A stretch of DNA of 64,000 nt from NCBI RefSeq assembly GCF_011762045.1, contig NZ_JAASQS010000006.1, positions 186,001 to 250,000 of the forward strand, read 5' to 3'. Source of the stretch: Rhizomicrobium electricum (GTDB taxonomy: Bacteria > Pseudomonadota > Alphaproteobacteria > Micropepsales > Micropepsaceae). Position numbers and translations under genes: made by a program. Positions 1-9,790 of this stretch are shown here, piece by piece; the stretch's first letter is position 1; every line of letters begins with the position of its first letter. The notes beneath the pieces are model-generated. The model saw nothing but the letters and a program-made list of their open reading frames with translations, searched no databases and was not told the DNA's origin.

Positions 1-2
1 AC

Positions 3-332
3 GCGCCCGGCTGCAACGCCGTCGCCGCCAAGCTGTGCGATGCGTCCGATGCCATCATGTCGCCGGTATCGGTGATGGAAGCGCTTCTGGCATTGACCCA
101 GCGGTACGAAGACCCGGCGCCGATTTTCACCGCCTTCCTCAAGCAAAGCCGCATCGCCCAACGGCCGGTAGATGCCGCACAGACATCGTGGGCGCGCACC
201 GGTTTTCTCGCTTATGGTGCCGGCCGCTGGTCGCTCGCCGATTGTTTCGCATATGGCGCCGCGAAGGCGCTCGACGCCCCGCTGCTCGCCACGACGGATC
301 TTTTCGCCAAGAGCGATCTGAAAATGGTGTGA
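3..332 (+). CDS. VapC-type PIN-domain ribonuclease toxin (5'-truncated)
   Basis: The reading frame is already open at the window edge, so the N-terminus with the first catalytic Asp lies outside. The visible C-terminal two thirds has the PIN/VapC pattern: a helix with Met-Ser-Pro-Val-Ser-Val-Met-Glu-Ala near the edge (second acidic residue), then SLADCFAYGAAKALDAPLL with the conserved Asp, and the terminal LFAKSDLK. VapC proteins are Mg-dependent RNases neutralised by a VapB antitoxin encoded just upstream, which would be off the window. An ATG at 57 also opens this frame, but starting there would remove part of the PIN fold, so I treat the gene as partial. Assignment to the VapC family is from motif recognition; target RNA is unknown. 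Confidence 0.75.
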   Translation, partial: APGCNAVAAKLCDASDAIMSPVSVMEALLALTQRYEDPAPIFTAFLKQSRIAQRPVDAAQTSWARTGFLAYGAGRWSLADCFAYGAAKALDAPLLATTDLFAKSDLKMV

Positions 333-343
333 CGGGAGCAAGA

Positions 344-616
344 ATGCGTCGGGCGATTGTCGTGTTGATCGGATTGGGCCCAATCGGATTGGGGTTGGCG
401 GGCTGCACGGGTCCGGGGTGGGATCACACCTTCGCTTTTCTCGATGCCAAAGAGAAAGCGCCGCCGCCCGCCGTCGCGTCGGCGCCCGATCCCAACTGGT
501 GCACCGATGCCGCCGCCGCCGCCAAACGCGAGGCCGCCGAACAAGGGTTCGACGCCATGACCCAAACGCGCCGCGCCGAGGCGATTTATGCGCAATGCCA
601 ACGATCGCAGCGGTAG
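344..616 (+). CDS. Small secreted lipoprotein, function unknown
   Basis: A 90-residue protein begins at ATG 344 behind a GGGAG ribosome site, 11 bases after the toxin stop. Residues 1-20 form a hydrophobic signal peptide ending in a lipobox (LGLAGC), so Cys21 should be lipidated. The mature part is short, Ala/Pro-rich and ends in a helix containing two Cys (WCTDAAAAAKREAAEQGF and AIYAQC) that could form a disulphide. A longer frame open from 35 would overlap the toxin and bury the signal peptide, so the 344 start is preferred. The stop abuts the stop of convergent priA with no gap. No family is recognised. Confidence 0.7.
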   Translation: MRRAIVVLIGLGPIGLGLAGCTGPGWDHTFAFLDAKEKAPPPAVASAPDPNWCTDAAAAAKREAAEQGFDAMTQTRRAEAIYAQCQRSQR

Positions 617-2806
617 CTAAAAAAAGCTCACCGGATCGACGTCGACCACCACACGCACGTTTTTCGGCAGCGTTGCGGCGGCGAGCCAGGTGCGCAAATA
701 GGCCTGGATGTCGACCGATTTTTCGGTCTGCACCAAAAGACGCTCGCGGGTCTGACCGCGCAGCAGGGAATAGAAGGCCGGTGTCGGACCCCACACTTTG
801 ACAGCGCGCGCCGCGGGGGCGGTTTGGGCGAGAATGCGTCCGGCACTTCGCACCGCGTCGCCATCGTGACCGGAGAGAATGATCGCGGCGAGGCGCCCGA
901 ACGGTGGGGCGTGTGTGACTTCGCGGTATTTGGTCTCCTGGTCATAAAAGGCGTCGCGATCCGAGGCGATCAGCGCCTGCATCACTGCGTCTTTGGGATT
1001 GCGCGTTTGCATCAGCACAAGCCCCGGCTTTTCGGCACGGCCGGCACGTCCCGCCACCTGATGCAGAAGCTGGAAAGTGCGTTCGCGGGCGCGCAGATCG
1101 CCGTCGGAACCGCCGAGATCGGCATCGACCACGCCGACCAGTGTGAGTTGCGGGAAGTGATGACCTTTGGCGACGATCTGGGTGCCGATCAAGACATCGA
1201 TTTCGCGCTTCATCATGGCGCGGATGGCAAGCTGCATTTCCGCCGGCCCGCCCATCGTGTCGGAGGACGCGATGGCGACGCGCACTTCGGGAAAAGCGAG
1301 CTTGAATTCCTCCATCACCCGCTCGACGCCGGGACCGCAGGCGGTAAAGGCGCCTTGGGTATGGCATTCGGGACATTCGGTGGGCAGTCCTGTTTCGTAG
1401 CCGCAGTGATGACAGACGAGGCGCTTGCGATAACGATGCTCCACCAGCCAGGCCGAGCAATTGCGGCACACCAGTTTGTGGCCACAGGATTCGCACAAGG
1501 TCAGCGGAGCATAGCCGCGGCGATTGAGGAACAGCATCGCCTGTTCGCCGGCTTCGATGGTGGTGGCGAGCGCGCCGCGCAAGGTCGGCGACAGGAAGGT
1601 GCCGGGATCGCCGCGATCGTTGCGCAGGTCGATCAAGCGCACTTCCGGCAGCACCGCGGCGCCGTGGCGGCTGGTCAGCCTCAGATGCGCATAACGGCCG
1701 GTCTTGGCGTTGACATAGCTTTCCAAGGACGGAGTCGCGCTTGCCAGCACCACCGGGCAGCCTTCGATGCGGGCGCGCACCACCGCCATGTCGCGGGCAT
1801 GATAGATGGCGCCGTCTTCCTGCTTGTAGGCTTGCTCGTGTTCTTCGTCGACGATGACGAGGCCGAGATCCTTGAACGGCAGGAACAGGGCCGAACGAGC
1901 GCCGACCACGACGCGCGCTTCGCCGCTCATCACCGCGCGATACACCCGCCGCCGTTCGCGCTGGGAAAGATCGCTGTGCCATTCCGCCGGGCGGACGCCG
2001 AAGCGCGCCGCGAAGCGATCGAGGAATTGCACCGTCAGCGCGATTTCGGGGAGCAGGATCAGCACCTGCCGTCCCAGCCGCACGGCTTCCGCCGCCGCTT
2101 CGAAATAGGTTTCGGTCTTGCCTGATCCGGTGACGCCGTCGAGCAGCGAGACACCGAAGCGTTTTGCCTTCACTGCCCCCTTCATCACATGGGCCGCGAG
2201 ATCCTGTTCGGTGTCGAGCACGGGCTGCGAGAAGTCGGGATCGGGTCGCGGGAACGGATCGAACTCCGGCAGATCGACCGGGATCAGGGCACCGCAATCG
2301 ATCAGTCCGCGCACCACGGCCGGAGTCACATTGGCCTCTTCGGCAAGCTGCGGCACGCTCCGCGCCAATCCATCGGCGGCCGTGTCGAGCACGCGCTGAC
2401 GCGCCGGAGTCAATTTTTTTGGAAGGCCGTCACCTTTGATGTAGGCGACGCGCGCCGATTCAGGCTCGAACGCTTGGCGCGAGCGCAGTGCCATCGCCAG
2501 CACCATGCCCGGCAGGGTCAACGTGTACTGCGCCACCCAATCGACGAAATCGCACAGTCCCGGCGGCAGCGCGGGCTCACCGTCCAGCGGAACGGCTTGT
2601 TTCAGCCGTGGTTCCGCAACGCCACCAGCCGCATCGCCCCACACCACGCCGATCGAGGTCCGCGGTCCCAGCGGCGCCGCCACAATTTGCCCACGCCGCG
2701 CCGGTACTGACAATTTGTAGTCATACGCATCCGCCAGCGGCAGTGGCAGCAAAACGCCAGCGCGGCAGCAATCGGTTTTCCCGGACTTCAGATCGGGCGC
2801 GGTCAT
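617..2806 (-). CDS. priA: Primosomal protein N' (PriA replication-restart helicase)
   Basis: A 729-residue superfamily-2 DNA helicase that reloads the replisome at collapsed forks. Domains in order: N-terminal 3'-DNA-binding domain (about 15-110), winged helix, Walker A GVTGSGKT at 224-231, DEEH box at 320-323, then the PriA zinc module with eight Cys in four CxxC-like pairs (438/441, 447/450, 465/468, 478/481), then the second RecA-like domain with VAGRAGRAEKPG. Length is normal for the family and all key motifs are intact. It is convergent with the preceding lipoprotein gene and divergent from the DUF484-xerC pair. The start at 2806 has only a weak Shine-Dalgarno, so the first few residues are uncertain. 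Confidence 0.97.
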   Translation of the reverse strand: MTAPDLKSGKTDCCRAGVLLPLPLADAYDYKLSVPARRGQIVAAPLGPRTSIGVVWGDAAGGVAEPRLKQAVPLDGEPALPPGLCDFVDWVAQYTLTLPGMVLAMALRSRQAFEPESARVAYIKGDGLPKKLTPARQRVLDTAADGLARSVPQLAEEANVTPAVVRGLIDCGALIPVDLPEFDPFPRPDPDFSQPVLDTEQDLAAHVMKGAVKAKRFGVSLLDGVTGSGKTETYFEAAAEAVRLGRQVLILLPEIALTVQFLDRFAARFGVRPAEWHSDLSQRERRRVYRAVMSGEARVVVGARSALFLPFKDLGLVIVDEEHEQAYKQEDGAIYHARDMAVVRARIEGCPVVLASATPSLESYVNAKTGRYAHLRLTSRHGAAVLPEVRLIDLRNDRGDPGTFLSPTLRGALATTIEAGEQAMLFLNRRGYAPLTLCESCGHKLVCRNCSAWLVEHRYRKRLVCHHCGYETGLPTECPECHTQGAFTACGPGVERVMEEFKLAFPEVRVAIASSDTMGGPAEMQLAIRAMMKREIDVLIGTQIVAKGHHFPQLTLVGVVDADLGGSDGDLRARERTFQLLHQVAGRAGRAEKPGLVLMQTRNPKDAVMQALIASDRDAFYDQETKYREVTHAPPFGRLAAIILSGHDGDAVRSAGRILAQTAPAARAVKVWGPTPAFYSLLRGQTRERLLVQTEKSVDIQAYLRTWLAAATLPKNVRVVVDVDPVSFF

Positions 2807-2874
2807 GCGTTAAGCTTGCGAATCACGAGTCTCAGACCCATATCACTGTCGAATAACACGCCATACCACGAAGA

Positions 2875-3564
2875 ATGAGCGAAAGCGCACCATCCCGTGA
2901 ACCACATATCGCCGCCGCCGAGGCGGTGAAGGCGTATATTCGCATGCATCGCGACCAGCTTGCAGCGGACGGCGAGCTTTTGTCGCTTCTGGTGCCGGCG
3001 CGCGCCGACGAAGACGGCGTGATCGACTTCACCCGCTATGTGCTGGAAAAGCTGCGCGATGAAAACCTGGCGCTCAAGGCCGAGCGCGATGCGCTGAAGT
3101 CGGTGGCGGATCGCGGCACGCGTCTGTCCGATGGTGTCAAGCGGGCGATCCTCGATCTCATCGATGCGCGTTCGTTTGCCGAGGCGATTCTGGCGGCGAC
3201 GGCGGCTGCGCCGGCGTTCGGAGCCGATCGTGCGGTGTTCTGCATCGAAGCCGCCGACGGCCTTGCGGCCGCAACCTCGTGCGAAGGCGTGCGCTTGATT
3301 GCGCCCGGCACGGTGACGGCGGTGGTCGGTCCGGACGGCATGGGCGCGATCCTGTCGGGCGGCGGCGAGTTGTTGTTCGGCCGTACCGGTTACCGCAGCC
3401 TCGCAGCCTTCCGTTTGCGCATCGGATCGCAGCCGGCGCTGTATGTCCTGGGTTCGCTGGCCGAGAACCGGTTTGACGGGCGCGATTGCGAAGCCGATCT
3501 CGGGCTGTTCGCGCGGGCGCTGGAACGGGCAATCCGGGCATGGCTCGATCTGCCCAAATCCTGA
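2875..3564 (+). CDS. DUF484 family protein, GAF-like, xerC-linked
   Basis: A 229-residue protein of the DUF484 family. It has an N-terminal helical part with a predicted coiled coil (about 55-85, LRDENLALKAERDALKSV) followed by a GAF-like alpha/beta domain to the end. DUF484 genes commonly sit directly before xerC in proteobacteria, as here: the last 25 bases overlap the xerC start, implying translational coupling. The biochemical role is not established. The start at 2875 sits 69 bases from the divergent priA start, so both promoters share that short gap. Confidence 0.85.
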   Translation: MSESAPSREPHIAAAEAVKAYIRMHRDQLAADGELLSLLVPARADEDGVIDFTRYVLEKLRDENLALKAERDALKSVADRGTRLSDGVKRAILDLIDARSFAEAILAATAAAPAFGADRAVFCIEAADGLAAATSCEGVRLIAPGTVTAVVGPDGMGAILSGGGELLFGRTGYRSLAAFRLRIGSQPALYVLGSLAENRFDGRDCEADLGLFARALERAIRAWLDLPKS

Positions 3565-4460
3565 AAGCCGATTGGCTTGACGGTCTCGCGCACGAACGGC
3601 GGGCGAGCCCGCATACGTTGCGTGCCTACGGCGACGATCTCGACCGCTTTTTCGGGTTCCTTTTCGAGCATCTCGGCGGTGTGCCGACCGAGCGCGATCT
3701 GAAAGCCCTGACGCCGGCCGATATCCGCGCCTTCATCACCAAGCGTCGCAATGAAGGCCTTCAGGCCCGCAGTGTTTCGCGCGCGCTCGCCGCTGTGCGC
3801 AGCTTTTTCCGTTTTCTGGCGCGCGAAGGCATTCTGGAAAACGCCGCTGCCCGCGCGGTGCGCACGCCGCGCATTCCCCGCACCCTGCCGCGGCCGCTCT
3901 CGGAGATCGATGCCGCACGCACGCTCGCCGAAGCGGGCGAAAACGATGTCGAGTGGATTGCGGCGCGCGATGTCGCGCTTCTCACGCTGCTCTACGGCGC
4001 CGGGCTGCGCATCTCGGAAGGTCTCAGCCTCAAGCGCGGCGACGTTCCGCTCGGCGAGACCATCACCGTGCTCGGCAAGGGCAAGAAGGAACGCACGGTG
4101 CCGCTGATCCCGGCGGTGCGCGAAGCGGCGGCAGCCTATGTCGCCAAACTTCCGTTTGCTCTCGGCCCGCAGGCGCCCTTGTTCGTATCGCGTACGGGCA
4201 AACCGATGAGCCCGCGGGAGGCCCAGGCCTTGATGCAGCGGCTGCGCTCCCGGCTCGGCCTGTCGGAGCGGGCAACGCCCCACGCCTTGCGCCACTCCTT
4301 CGCCACCCATCTGTTGGCCAATGGCGGGGAACTTCGCGCCGTGCAGGAACTTCTGGGCCACGCCTCGCTGTCGACCACCCAGACCTACACCGAAATCGAC
4401 GTCAAGCGGCTGATGGACGTTTACGCAAACGCACACCCGCGTTGCAAAACCACCGTGTGA
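3540..4460 (+). CDS. xerC: Tyrosine site-specific recombinase XerC
   Basis: A 306-residue tyrosine recombinase that resolves chromosome dimers at dif together with XerD. The SAM-like N-terminal DNA-binding domain spans about 1-100, with the catalytic domain after it. The full active-site set is visible: Arg157 in YGAGLRISE, a Lys in the GKGKKER beta-hairpin, His248-x-x-Arg251 in HALRHSF, His274 in LLGHASLSTT and the nucleophile Tyr283 in QTYTEI. The ATG at 3540 inside the DUF484 gene gives the normal XerC length; an upstream start at 3486 would add 18 residues that do not look like the family. The position after DUF484 supports XerC rather than XerD or a phage integrase. Confidence 0.93.
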   Translation: MARSAQILKADWLDGLAHERRASPHTLRAYGDDLDRFFGFLFEHLGGVPTERDLKALTPADIRAFITKRRNEGLQARSVSRALAAVRSFFRFLAREGILENAAARAVRTPRIPRTLPRPLSEIDAARTLAEAGENDVEWIAARDVALLTLLYGAGLRISEGLSLKRGDVPLGETITVLGKGKKERTVPLIPAVREAAAAYVAKLPFALGPQAPLFVSRTGKPMSPREAQALMQRLRSRLGLSERATPHALRHSFATHLLANGGELRAVQELLGHASLSTTQTYTEIDVKRLMDVYANAHPRCKTTV

Positions 4461-4523
4461 TCGCGAGCCAGCCCTTACGGTATCCTGTCCTTCGATGGCG
4501 CACGCCTCGGGAAGGGCTCGGCA

Positions 4524-6215
4524 ATGGAATTTCAGGAACAAGCTGTCCGCAGCAATATCGAAATTGCGCGCGACGCCAAGATGAAACCGATTGGGGAAAT
4601 CGCCAAGAAACTCGACATTCCGGACGCGGCAGTCATCCCTTACGGCCACACCAAAGCGAAGATTGCGCTCGATTTCATCGAAAGCCTGAAGGACCGGCCG
4701 AACGGCAAGTTGATCCTAGTCACCGCGATCACGCCCACCCCGGCGGGCGAGGGCAAGACCACCACCACGGTCGGTCTCAACGACGCGCTGAATGCGCTCG
4801 GCTATCGCGCCATGGCGGCGTTGCGCGAGCCGTCGCTGGGCCCATGCTTCGGCATGAAGGGCGGGGCGGCCGGTGGCGGCTATGCCCAGGTCGTGCCGAT
4901 GGAGGACATCAACCTCCATTTCACCGGCGACTTCCACGCCATTACCGCGGCCAACAATCTGCTCGCCGCGATGATCGACAATCACATCTATTGGTCGAAT
5001 TCGACCGGACTCGATGCGCGCCGCATTTCCTGGCGCCGCTGTCTCGACATGAACGACCGGGCGCTGCGGTCGATCGCCTCCTCGCTCGGCGGGGTGGCCA
5101 ATGGTTTTCCGCGCGAAGACGGCTTCGACATCACGGTCGCCTCCGAAGTGATGGCAATCCTGTGCCTGGCTTCGGATTTGAAAGATCTCGAACGCCGTCT
5201 CGGCAATATCGTGGTCGGCCAGACCCGCGACCGGCGCTATGTCACCGCCAAGGAACTGAATGCGCCCGGCGCCATGAGCGTCTTGTTGAAAGATGCGCTG
5301 TTGCCCAATCTGGTGCAGACGCTGGAGAACAATCCGGTGTTCGTGCATGGCGGCCCGTTCGCCAACATCGCGCACGGCTGCAATTCGGTGATGGCGACGC
5401 GGGCGGCATTGAAGCTCGCCGATTATGTCGTGACCGAAGCCGGTTTCGGTGCCGATCTCGGCGCGGAGAAATTCTTCGACATCAAGTGCCGCAAAGCCAA
5501 GCTCGATCCGGCCGCGGCGGTGATCGTGGCGACGGTCCGCGCCCTCAAGCATCACGGCGGTGTCGCCAAGGAAGATCTCAAAAAGCCGAACATGCAGGCG
5601 ATCGAGCGCGGCGCCGCCAATCTCGAACGCCATATCCGCAATGTGAAGAAATTCGGCGTGCCGGTGATCGTGGCGGTCAACCAGTTCCTCGGTGACAGCG
5701 AAGAAGAAATGCAACGCGTGGTCGAGATCGCCAACGCCGTCGATTGTCCGGCCCATATCAGCCGCGGCTGGGCGCAAGGCGGCAAGGGCGTCACCGATCT
5801 TGCCAAATGCGTGGTCGAGACTTGCGCTACGACAAAATCGGAATTCAAGCCGCTTTATCCGGTCGAAATGCCGTTGTGGGAAAAGACTCAGACGGTGGCC
5901 CGCACCATCTACGGCGCCAACGGCATCACCGCCGACTCGGCGACGCGGGCCCGCTTCAACGAACTCGAAGACGCCGGCTTCGGTCATCTGCCGGTGTGCA
6001 TGGCGAAGACGCAGTATTCGTTCTCGACCGATCCGGAAAAACGCGGCGCGCCTACCGATCACATGGTCAAGGTGCGTGAAGTGCATCTGTCGGCCGGCGC
6101 CGAATTCGTGGTGGTGATTGCGGGCGATATCATGACCATGCCCGGCCTGCCGCGCATTCCGGCGGCGGACAAGATTCATCTCAACGAGATGGGGCAGATC
6201 GAAGGGTTGTTCTAG
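4524..6215 (+). CDS. fhs: Formate--tetrahydrofolate ligase
   Basis: A 563-residue enzyme that makes 10-formyl-tetrahydrofolate from formate, THF and ATP in cytosolic one-carbon metabolism. The P-loop TPAGEGKT (72-79) is in the expected place, and family blocks such as [33 protein letters not shown] and [16 protein letters not shown] are intact. Length matches the usual 550-560 residues. It lies 63 bases after xerC, is preceded by a GGGAAGGG ribosome site and looks monocistronic. No folD or purU is adjacent. Confidence 0.97.
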   Translation: MEFQEQAVRSNIEIARDAKMKPIGEIAKKLDIPDAAVIPYGHTKAKIALDFIESLKDRPNGKLILVTAITPTPAGEGKTTTTVGLNDALNALGYRAMAALREPSLGPCFGMKGGAAGGGYAQVVPMEDINLHFTGDFHAITAANNLLAAMIDNHIYWSNSTGLDARRISWRRCLDMNDRALRSIASSLGGVANGFPREDGFDITVASEVMAILCLASDLKDLERRLGNIVVGQTRDRRYVTAKELNAPGAMSVLLKDALLPNLVQTLENNPVFVHGGPFANIAHGCNSVMATRAALKLADYVVTEAGFGADLGAEKFFDIKCRKAKLDPAAAVIVATVRALKHHGGVAKEDLKKPNMQAIERGAANLERHIRNVKKFGVPVIVAVNQFLGDSEEEMQRVVEIANAVDCPAHISRGWAQGGKGVTDLAKCVVETCATTKSEFKPLYPVEMPLWEKTQTVARTIYGANGITADSATRARFNELEDAGFGHLPVCMAKTQYSFSTDPEKRGAPTDHMVKVREVHLSAGAEFVVVIAGDIMTMPGLPRIPAADKIHLNEMGQIEGLF

Positions 6216-6233
6216 AAGCGCGACCGTGAAAAC

Positions 6234-7439
6234 CTAAATCGTATCGACGTGCTCGCTCTTGCCGCCGTGGATGATGGCTTCGCCATGCCAGCGGCGGGCG
6301 AGCAGGAGCGTGAAGCCGATCGACACCACGCCCAGCGCCGTCATCATCAGATAGGCCTTGCCGCCGAGCGAGGAATAGACCGGGCCGATGGCGAGCGTCG
6401 CCAGTCCCATCATGATGCCTTGACTGCCGACGAAATAAAGGCTTTGGGCGGTGGCGGAGAGCCGCTGCGGCACGGCTTTCAAGATGAAGAACACGGCGCC
6501 GAGGTGGGCGAGGGCGAAGGTGCCGCCGTGCATGAATTGGGCGAAGATCACCAGCGGCAGCGGCGGATCGAAAGCGAGAATGGTCCAGCGCACGATTGCC
6601 ACCAATCCGCCCATCAAAAGGAGTTTGCTCGGTCCGAACAGGCGCAGCACGCGCAAGGCCTGGCTGAAAAGAGCGATTTCGGCGAACACGCCCAGCGGCC
6701 AGATGATGCCGATCAGCATTTCGGAATAGCCGATCGCTTTCCAGTGCAGGCCGCCATAGCCGTAATAGAAAGCGTGGGTCGCCTGCTCGCAGCTCGCGGC
6801 GGCGAGAAAAACGAGGAACACCGGGGTCCGCAGCAGCTCCTTGGTCTCCTCGAGCGTTGCCTTGAGACGCGATCCGAGCGGCGCCGCGCCTTCAGTCGCC
6901 GGCGGTGCCGGCAGCATGATGGTCGACACCACGCACAGCGCCGCGCCGATGGTCAGCATCGGAGCCACGGCGCCGAGGCCGAGGAATTTCACCACGATGC
7001 CGCCGGTGACGTTCATCACCACGAATGCCGACGAAGCCCAGATGCGCACCCGGCCGTAATCGAAGCCGAAGCGCTCGGCGAGCCGCACCGACACGCTTTC
7101 GAGCAGCGGGGTGGCGGCGCCATAGGCAATGTAGGCTGGGACCGAAACCAGGAAGATCAGCAGCGGCGAGCCGACCACGCATAGCGAGCCGAACCCGGCC
7201 ACCATGATCCAGTACAGCACCAGCATCACGGCGCGGCGGTCGTTGCGGGCGTCGGCGAAGATGCCGGACAGCGGACCGGCCACGGCGCGAAGGATCAGCG
7301 CGGTCGACAACAGCAGCCCGATCTGGTCGGCGGAGAGCCCGCGCCATGCCAGCGAGGCGGCAAAAAAAGGGATGAACACGCCCGACACCGAGCCGGAGGC
7401 GAACTGGCTGAAACTCAGGCGGGTGGAAAGGTGTTTCAC
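6234..7439 (-). CDS. MFS transporter of the phenylpropionate/HcaT-like group
   Basis: A 401-residue polytopic protein with about 12 hydrophobic segments. The pattern resembles the MFS_1-like family that contains HcaT (3-phenylpropionate permease) and nucleoside:H+ symporters: SQFASGSVSGVFIPFFAASL in the first helix, the loop-2 segment GIFADARNDRRAV and FGFDYGRVRIWASSAF in the middle. Substrate cannot be read from sequence. The start codon is GTG with a weak ribosome site, so a slightly different start is possible. It is convergent with fhs (18-base gap). Confidence 0.75.
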   Translation of the reverse strand: MKHLSTRLSFSQFASGSVSGVFIPFFAASLAWRGLSADQIGLLLSTALILRAVAGPLSGIFADARNDRRAVMLVLYWIMVAGFGSLCVVGSPLLIFLVSVPAYIAYGAATPLLESVSVRLAERFGFDYGRVRIWASSAFVVMNVTGGIVVKFLGLGAVAPMLTIGAALCVVSTIMLPAPPATEGAAPLGSRLKATLEETKELLRTPVFLVFLAAASCEQATHAFYYGYGGLHWKAIGYSEMLIGIIWPLGVFAEIALFSQALRVLRLFGPSKLLLMGGLVAIVRWTILAFDPPLPLVIFAQFMHGGTFALAHLGAVFFILKAVPQRLSATAQSLYFVGSQGIMMGLATLAIGPVYSSLGGKAYLMMTALGVVSIGFTLLLARRWHGEAIIHGGKSEHVDTI

Positions 7440-7768
7440 AGAGACCGGAAAGCGAACATCGCCATTACCCCCTAGCGCAAAGATTGGGCAGCTAAAAGGC
7501 GCACCTTGCGGCCGATCGTGCCAGGAGGAAGAAGGAAACCGGTGTCGCTGCTTGCCGGCATGGCATCAATCCCGCTTCCCCATCAAGCACTTAGCGAAAA
7601 CGGTCTGGTGTGGTACCGGGGTGCAGCTATCGGCTGAGCCGAGGGGCCGCGTGATCCCGCGGTGACGTCATGGTCGCGGCCGCTCTGCGCCGAAAAGTCC
7701 TGGCACGGGTTCCAATCGGCTGGGATCGGGCTGCTATAAAGCCTGCAGGCCGGACCTCGGGGGTATTA
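7440..7768. other. Intergenic region between MFS gene and methyltransferase
   Basis: No convincing gene. The region must contain two divergent promoters. A TATAAA hexamer at 7735-7740 is a reasonable -10 element for the methyltransferase and supports the ATG at 7769 rather than an upstream start at 7670. No clear -35, repeat or terminator was seen. Confidence 0.4.
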
Positions 7769-8470
7769 ATGGATCTCAGCTTTGCCAAGACAATTCCTGG
7801 CGCCAAACCGGTGTATCTCGGCTTGGTGCGTCTGCATTCCTGGCTGTTCACCGGTTCGATGGTGGCCGCCTATCTCCGCCACCACCGCGTCCGCAAGCTG
7901 CATATCGGCTGCGGCGTGAACCGGCTTTCCGGTTGGCTCAATTCCGACCTCATTCCCGTCCGGTTCGGCGCCATCCGGCTCGATGCCACCAAGCGCTTTC
8001 CTCTGCCCGATGCCAGTCTCGATTACGTCTACAGCGAGCACATGATCGAACATGTGCCGTATGCCGGCGGCATGGCCATGCTGGCCGAAATCTTCCGGGT
8101 GCTGAAGCCGGGCGGGCGGGTCCGCCTGTCGACGCCGAAGCTAGAATTCCTTCTGGCTCTGATGACCGAGCCGAAGAGCGACCTGCAGAAGGCTTATATC
8201 GCGTGGTCCTGCGAGCGGTTCGTGAACGCCGGCACGGCCAGCGACGCCATGGTGGTTAACAACTTCATGCGCGATTTCGGCCACCAGTTCATCTACGACC
8301 GCAAGACTCTGGTCGCGGCGCTTGAGCGGACCGGCTTCGAAGCGGTCGAATCCTTCGATGTCGGCGTGAGCAACGATCCCGAATTGGCCGGTCTCGAGAC
8401 CGAGACGCGCATGCCGCCGGGATTCCTCCAGCTTGAGACGTTCACGCTCGAAGCCAGGAAGCCGGGCTAG
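7769..8470 (+). CDS. Class I SAM-dependent methyltransferase
   Basis: A 233-residue protein with a methyltransferase type-11-like fold: motif I LHIGCGVNRLSGWLNSD (SAM-binding GxG loop), then LPDASLDYVYSEHMIEHVPY, and EIFRVLKPGGRVRLSTPK after it. Proteins of this type modify sugars, lipids or small molecules; no glycan operon adjoins, so the substrate is unknown. The frame is open from 7670, but ATG 7769 follows a GGGGG Shine-Dalgarno and a -10-like TATAAA, so I use it. The 3' end overlaps the convergent outer-membrane gene by 4 bases. Confidence 0.8.
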   Translation: MDLSFAKTIPGAKPVYLGLVRLHSWLFTGSMVAAYLRHHRVRKLHIGCGVNRLSGWLNSDLIPVRFGAIRLDATKRFPLPDASLDYVYSEHMIEHVPYAGGMAMLAEIFRVLKPGGRVRLSTPKLEFLLALMTEPKSDLQKAYIAWSCERFVNAGTASDAMVVNNFMRDFGHQFIYDRKTLVAALERTGFEAVESFDVGVSNDPELAGLETETRMPPGFLQLETFTLEARKPG

Positions 8471-9372
8471 AATTTGCGGCCGATGCCGCCGCCGAGCACG
8501 AATTCCAGATAGCGCTGATGAAGTTTGAAGAAGGGCCGCCCCGGCATCCACACCGCCTTGGCGAAGGTCGAGCCGTAGTAATTCGGGCCCATCGAGACAT
8601 CGATGCCCATGAAGCCTTGTAAGGCGCCGAACATGGTCGAGCTGCGCTGGGTGTAGGTATAGGAGCCGACGAAGGCGTTGGAAGCTCCGAGGTCGGCATT
8701 GACCGAACCCCAGCCGACTCCCAGCCCGGTGCCGATATACGGCTGCAGAATGGCTTTGGTGCCGGGCCGGTAGGCGACATTGACGAAGCCGAGATGGCCG
8801 TGGGCGTTGATCGTCGTATGCGCGTTGATGGGATCGGTCAGGACTTCGGCGCCTTTGGGCAGATCGAGAATGAGTTTGCCCTCGGAGTTGAGGTACAGGT
8901 ACTCGAGGCCGATCGACCAGTCGCGGCCGATCCAGTGATCGATCCAGAATTGCACCGTTCCGGCGTCGCCGTCGCTGCCGATGCCGGCGGTCGATGTCAG
9001 AGCGCCATGGTTGACGATGAAATTACCACCGTGACTGCCGATTCCGAGGCCGTAGCCGATGCTGGCGCGATAGCTGACCGGGTGCTTGCGGTGCTCCGCG
9101 GGCGCGGCTGTCTGGGTGGCGACGGCGGGCGTAGCCCCCGTCCGGGGGGGCGTTCGCAGGGGACGATCGGTTGCGGGCTGGTCGGCGGGAACGGAAACGT
9201 CGAAGCAGGCCAATCTGGCGCGATCGTCGCGGATCGCCTGACAGGTTTTCCACCACGCCGGAGGTTCGCTCTGGGCCAAGGCCGGTGCCGCTGCGGCGAA
9301 AATGCCCAGTCCCGCCCCGATCAGAATGCGCCATAGGGCGGTCAAGCCCGGTCGCGACGCCGTGGATTTCAT
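8467..9372 (-). CDS. Outer-membrane beta-barrel protein
   Basis: A 301-residue protein with a signal peptide cleaved after APALA (about residue 33). The N-terminal mature segment has the motif TCQAIRDDRARLACFD, a short Cys...Asp-Asp-x-Ala-Arg-Leu-Ala-Cys motif found at the start of several periplasmic and type VI-associated proteins. From about residue 95 there are alternating aromatic/Gly beta strands (YRASIGYGLGIG, WSIGLEYLYLNSEG, FVLGGGIGRKF) ending in a terminal Phe, the usual signature for barrel insertion. ATG 9372 is preceded by GGGGGAAACA. It is divergent from the giant RTX gene. Ligand and role are unknown. Confidence 0.65.
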   Translation of the reverse strand: MKSTASRPGLTALWRILIGAGLGIFAAAAPALAQSEPPAWWKTCQAIRDDRARLACFDVSVPADQPATDRPLRTPPRTGATPAVATQTAAPAEHRKHPVSYRASIGYGLGIGSHGGNFIVNHGALTSTAGIGSDGDAGTVQFWIDHWIGRDWSIGLEYLYLNSEGKLILDLPKGAEVLTDPINAHTTINAHGHLGFVNVAYRPGTKAILQPYIGTGLGVGWGSVNADLGASNAFVGSYTYTQRSSTMFGALQGFMGIDVSMGPNYYGSTFAKAVWMPGRPFFKLHQRYLEFVLGGGIGRKF

Positions 9373-9790
9373 TGTTTCCCCCGTAGAGGCGCAATGTTAG
9401 CGGCGGGCGTTGCCAATCGGTGAGCGGATTCTTTCGCGCGGCACAATGTGACGCTGGCCGTCCGCGGCGTTTTCGATCGCGCCATTCATAGGCTCCTTAG
9501 TGAACTCGTTCAGTGATCGGCCCGCACCTGCCTCTCCAACGAGCGCTTTTCATTTCCACCGCCAAAGCAAAATCACATCTGCGCCGAACAGACTTCACAC
9601 ATTCTTCATATTGGCCAGTCGCGCCTGCGATGGTGCACCGCAATAGACTTTGTCACATCATATGTTTACAGTCGCCATATGCCATAAAAGGCATTTCTGG
9701 TCTGCGCCAATCCTTCAAAGAAGTCGCCGGACTTCGTCAAAGGATCTGAGAGCGGCCGGATATGGCGTTTGATTTGAGGGGGACTAAGCC
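9373..9790. other. 418-bp regulatory gap upstream of the RTX gene
   Basis: No supported gene. It separates two divergent surface-protein genes and is noticeably more AT-rich than its flanks (9540-9780). A small palindrome TGAACTCGTTCA lies at 9501-9512 and a strong ribosome site GAGGGGGA at 9775-9782 serves the RTX gene. I could not place a convincing -35/-10 pair. Confidence 0.4.

Noticed and set aside
4716..6179. A 487-codon minus-strand frame opposite fhs
   Set aside because: His/Arg/Asp-rich shadow typical of antisense to a GC-rich gene; fhs is certain.
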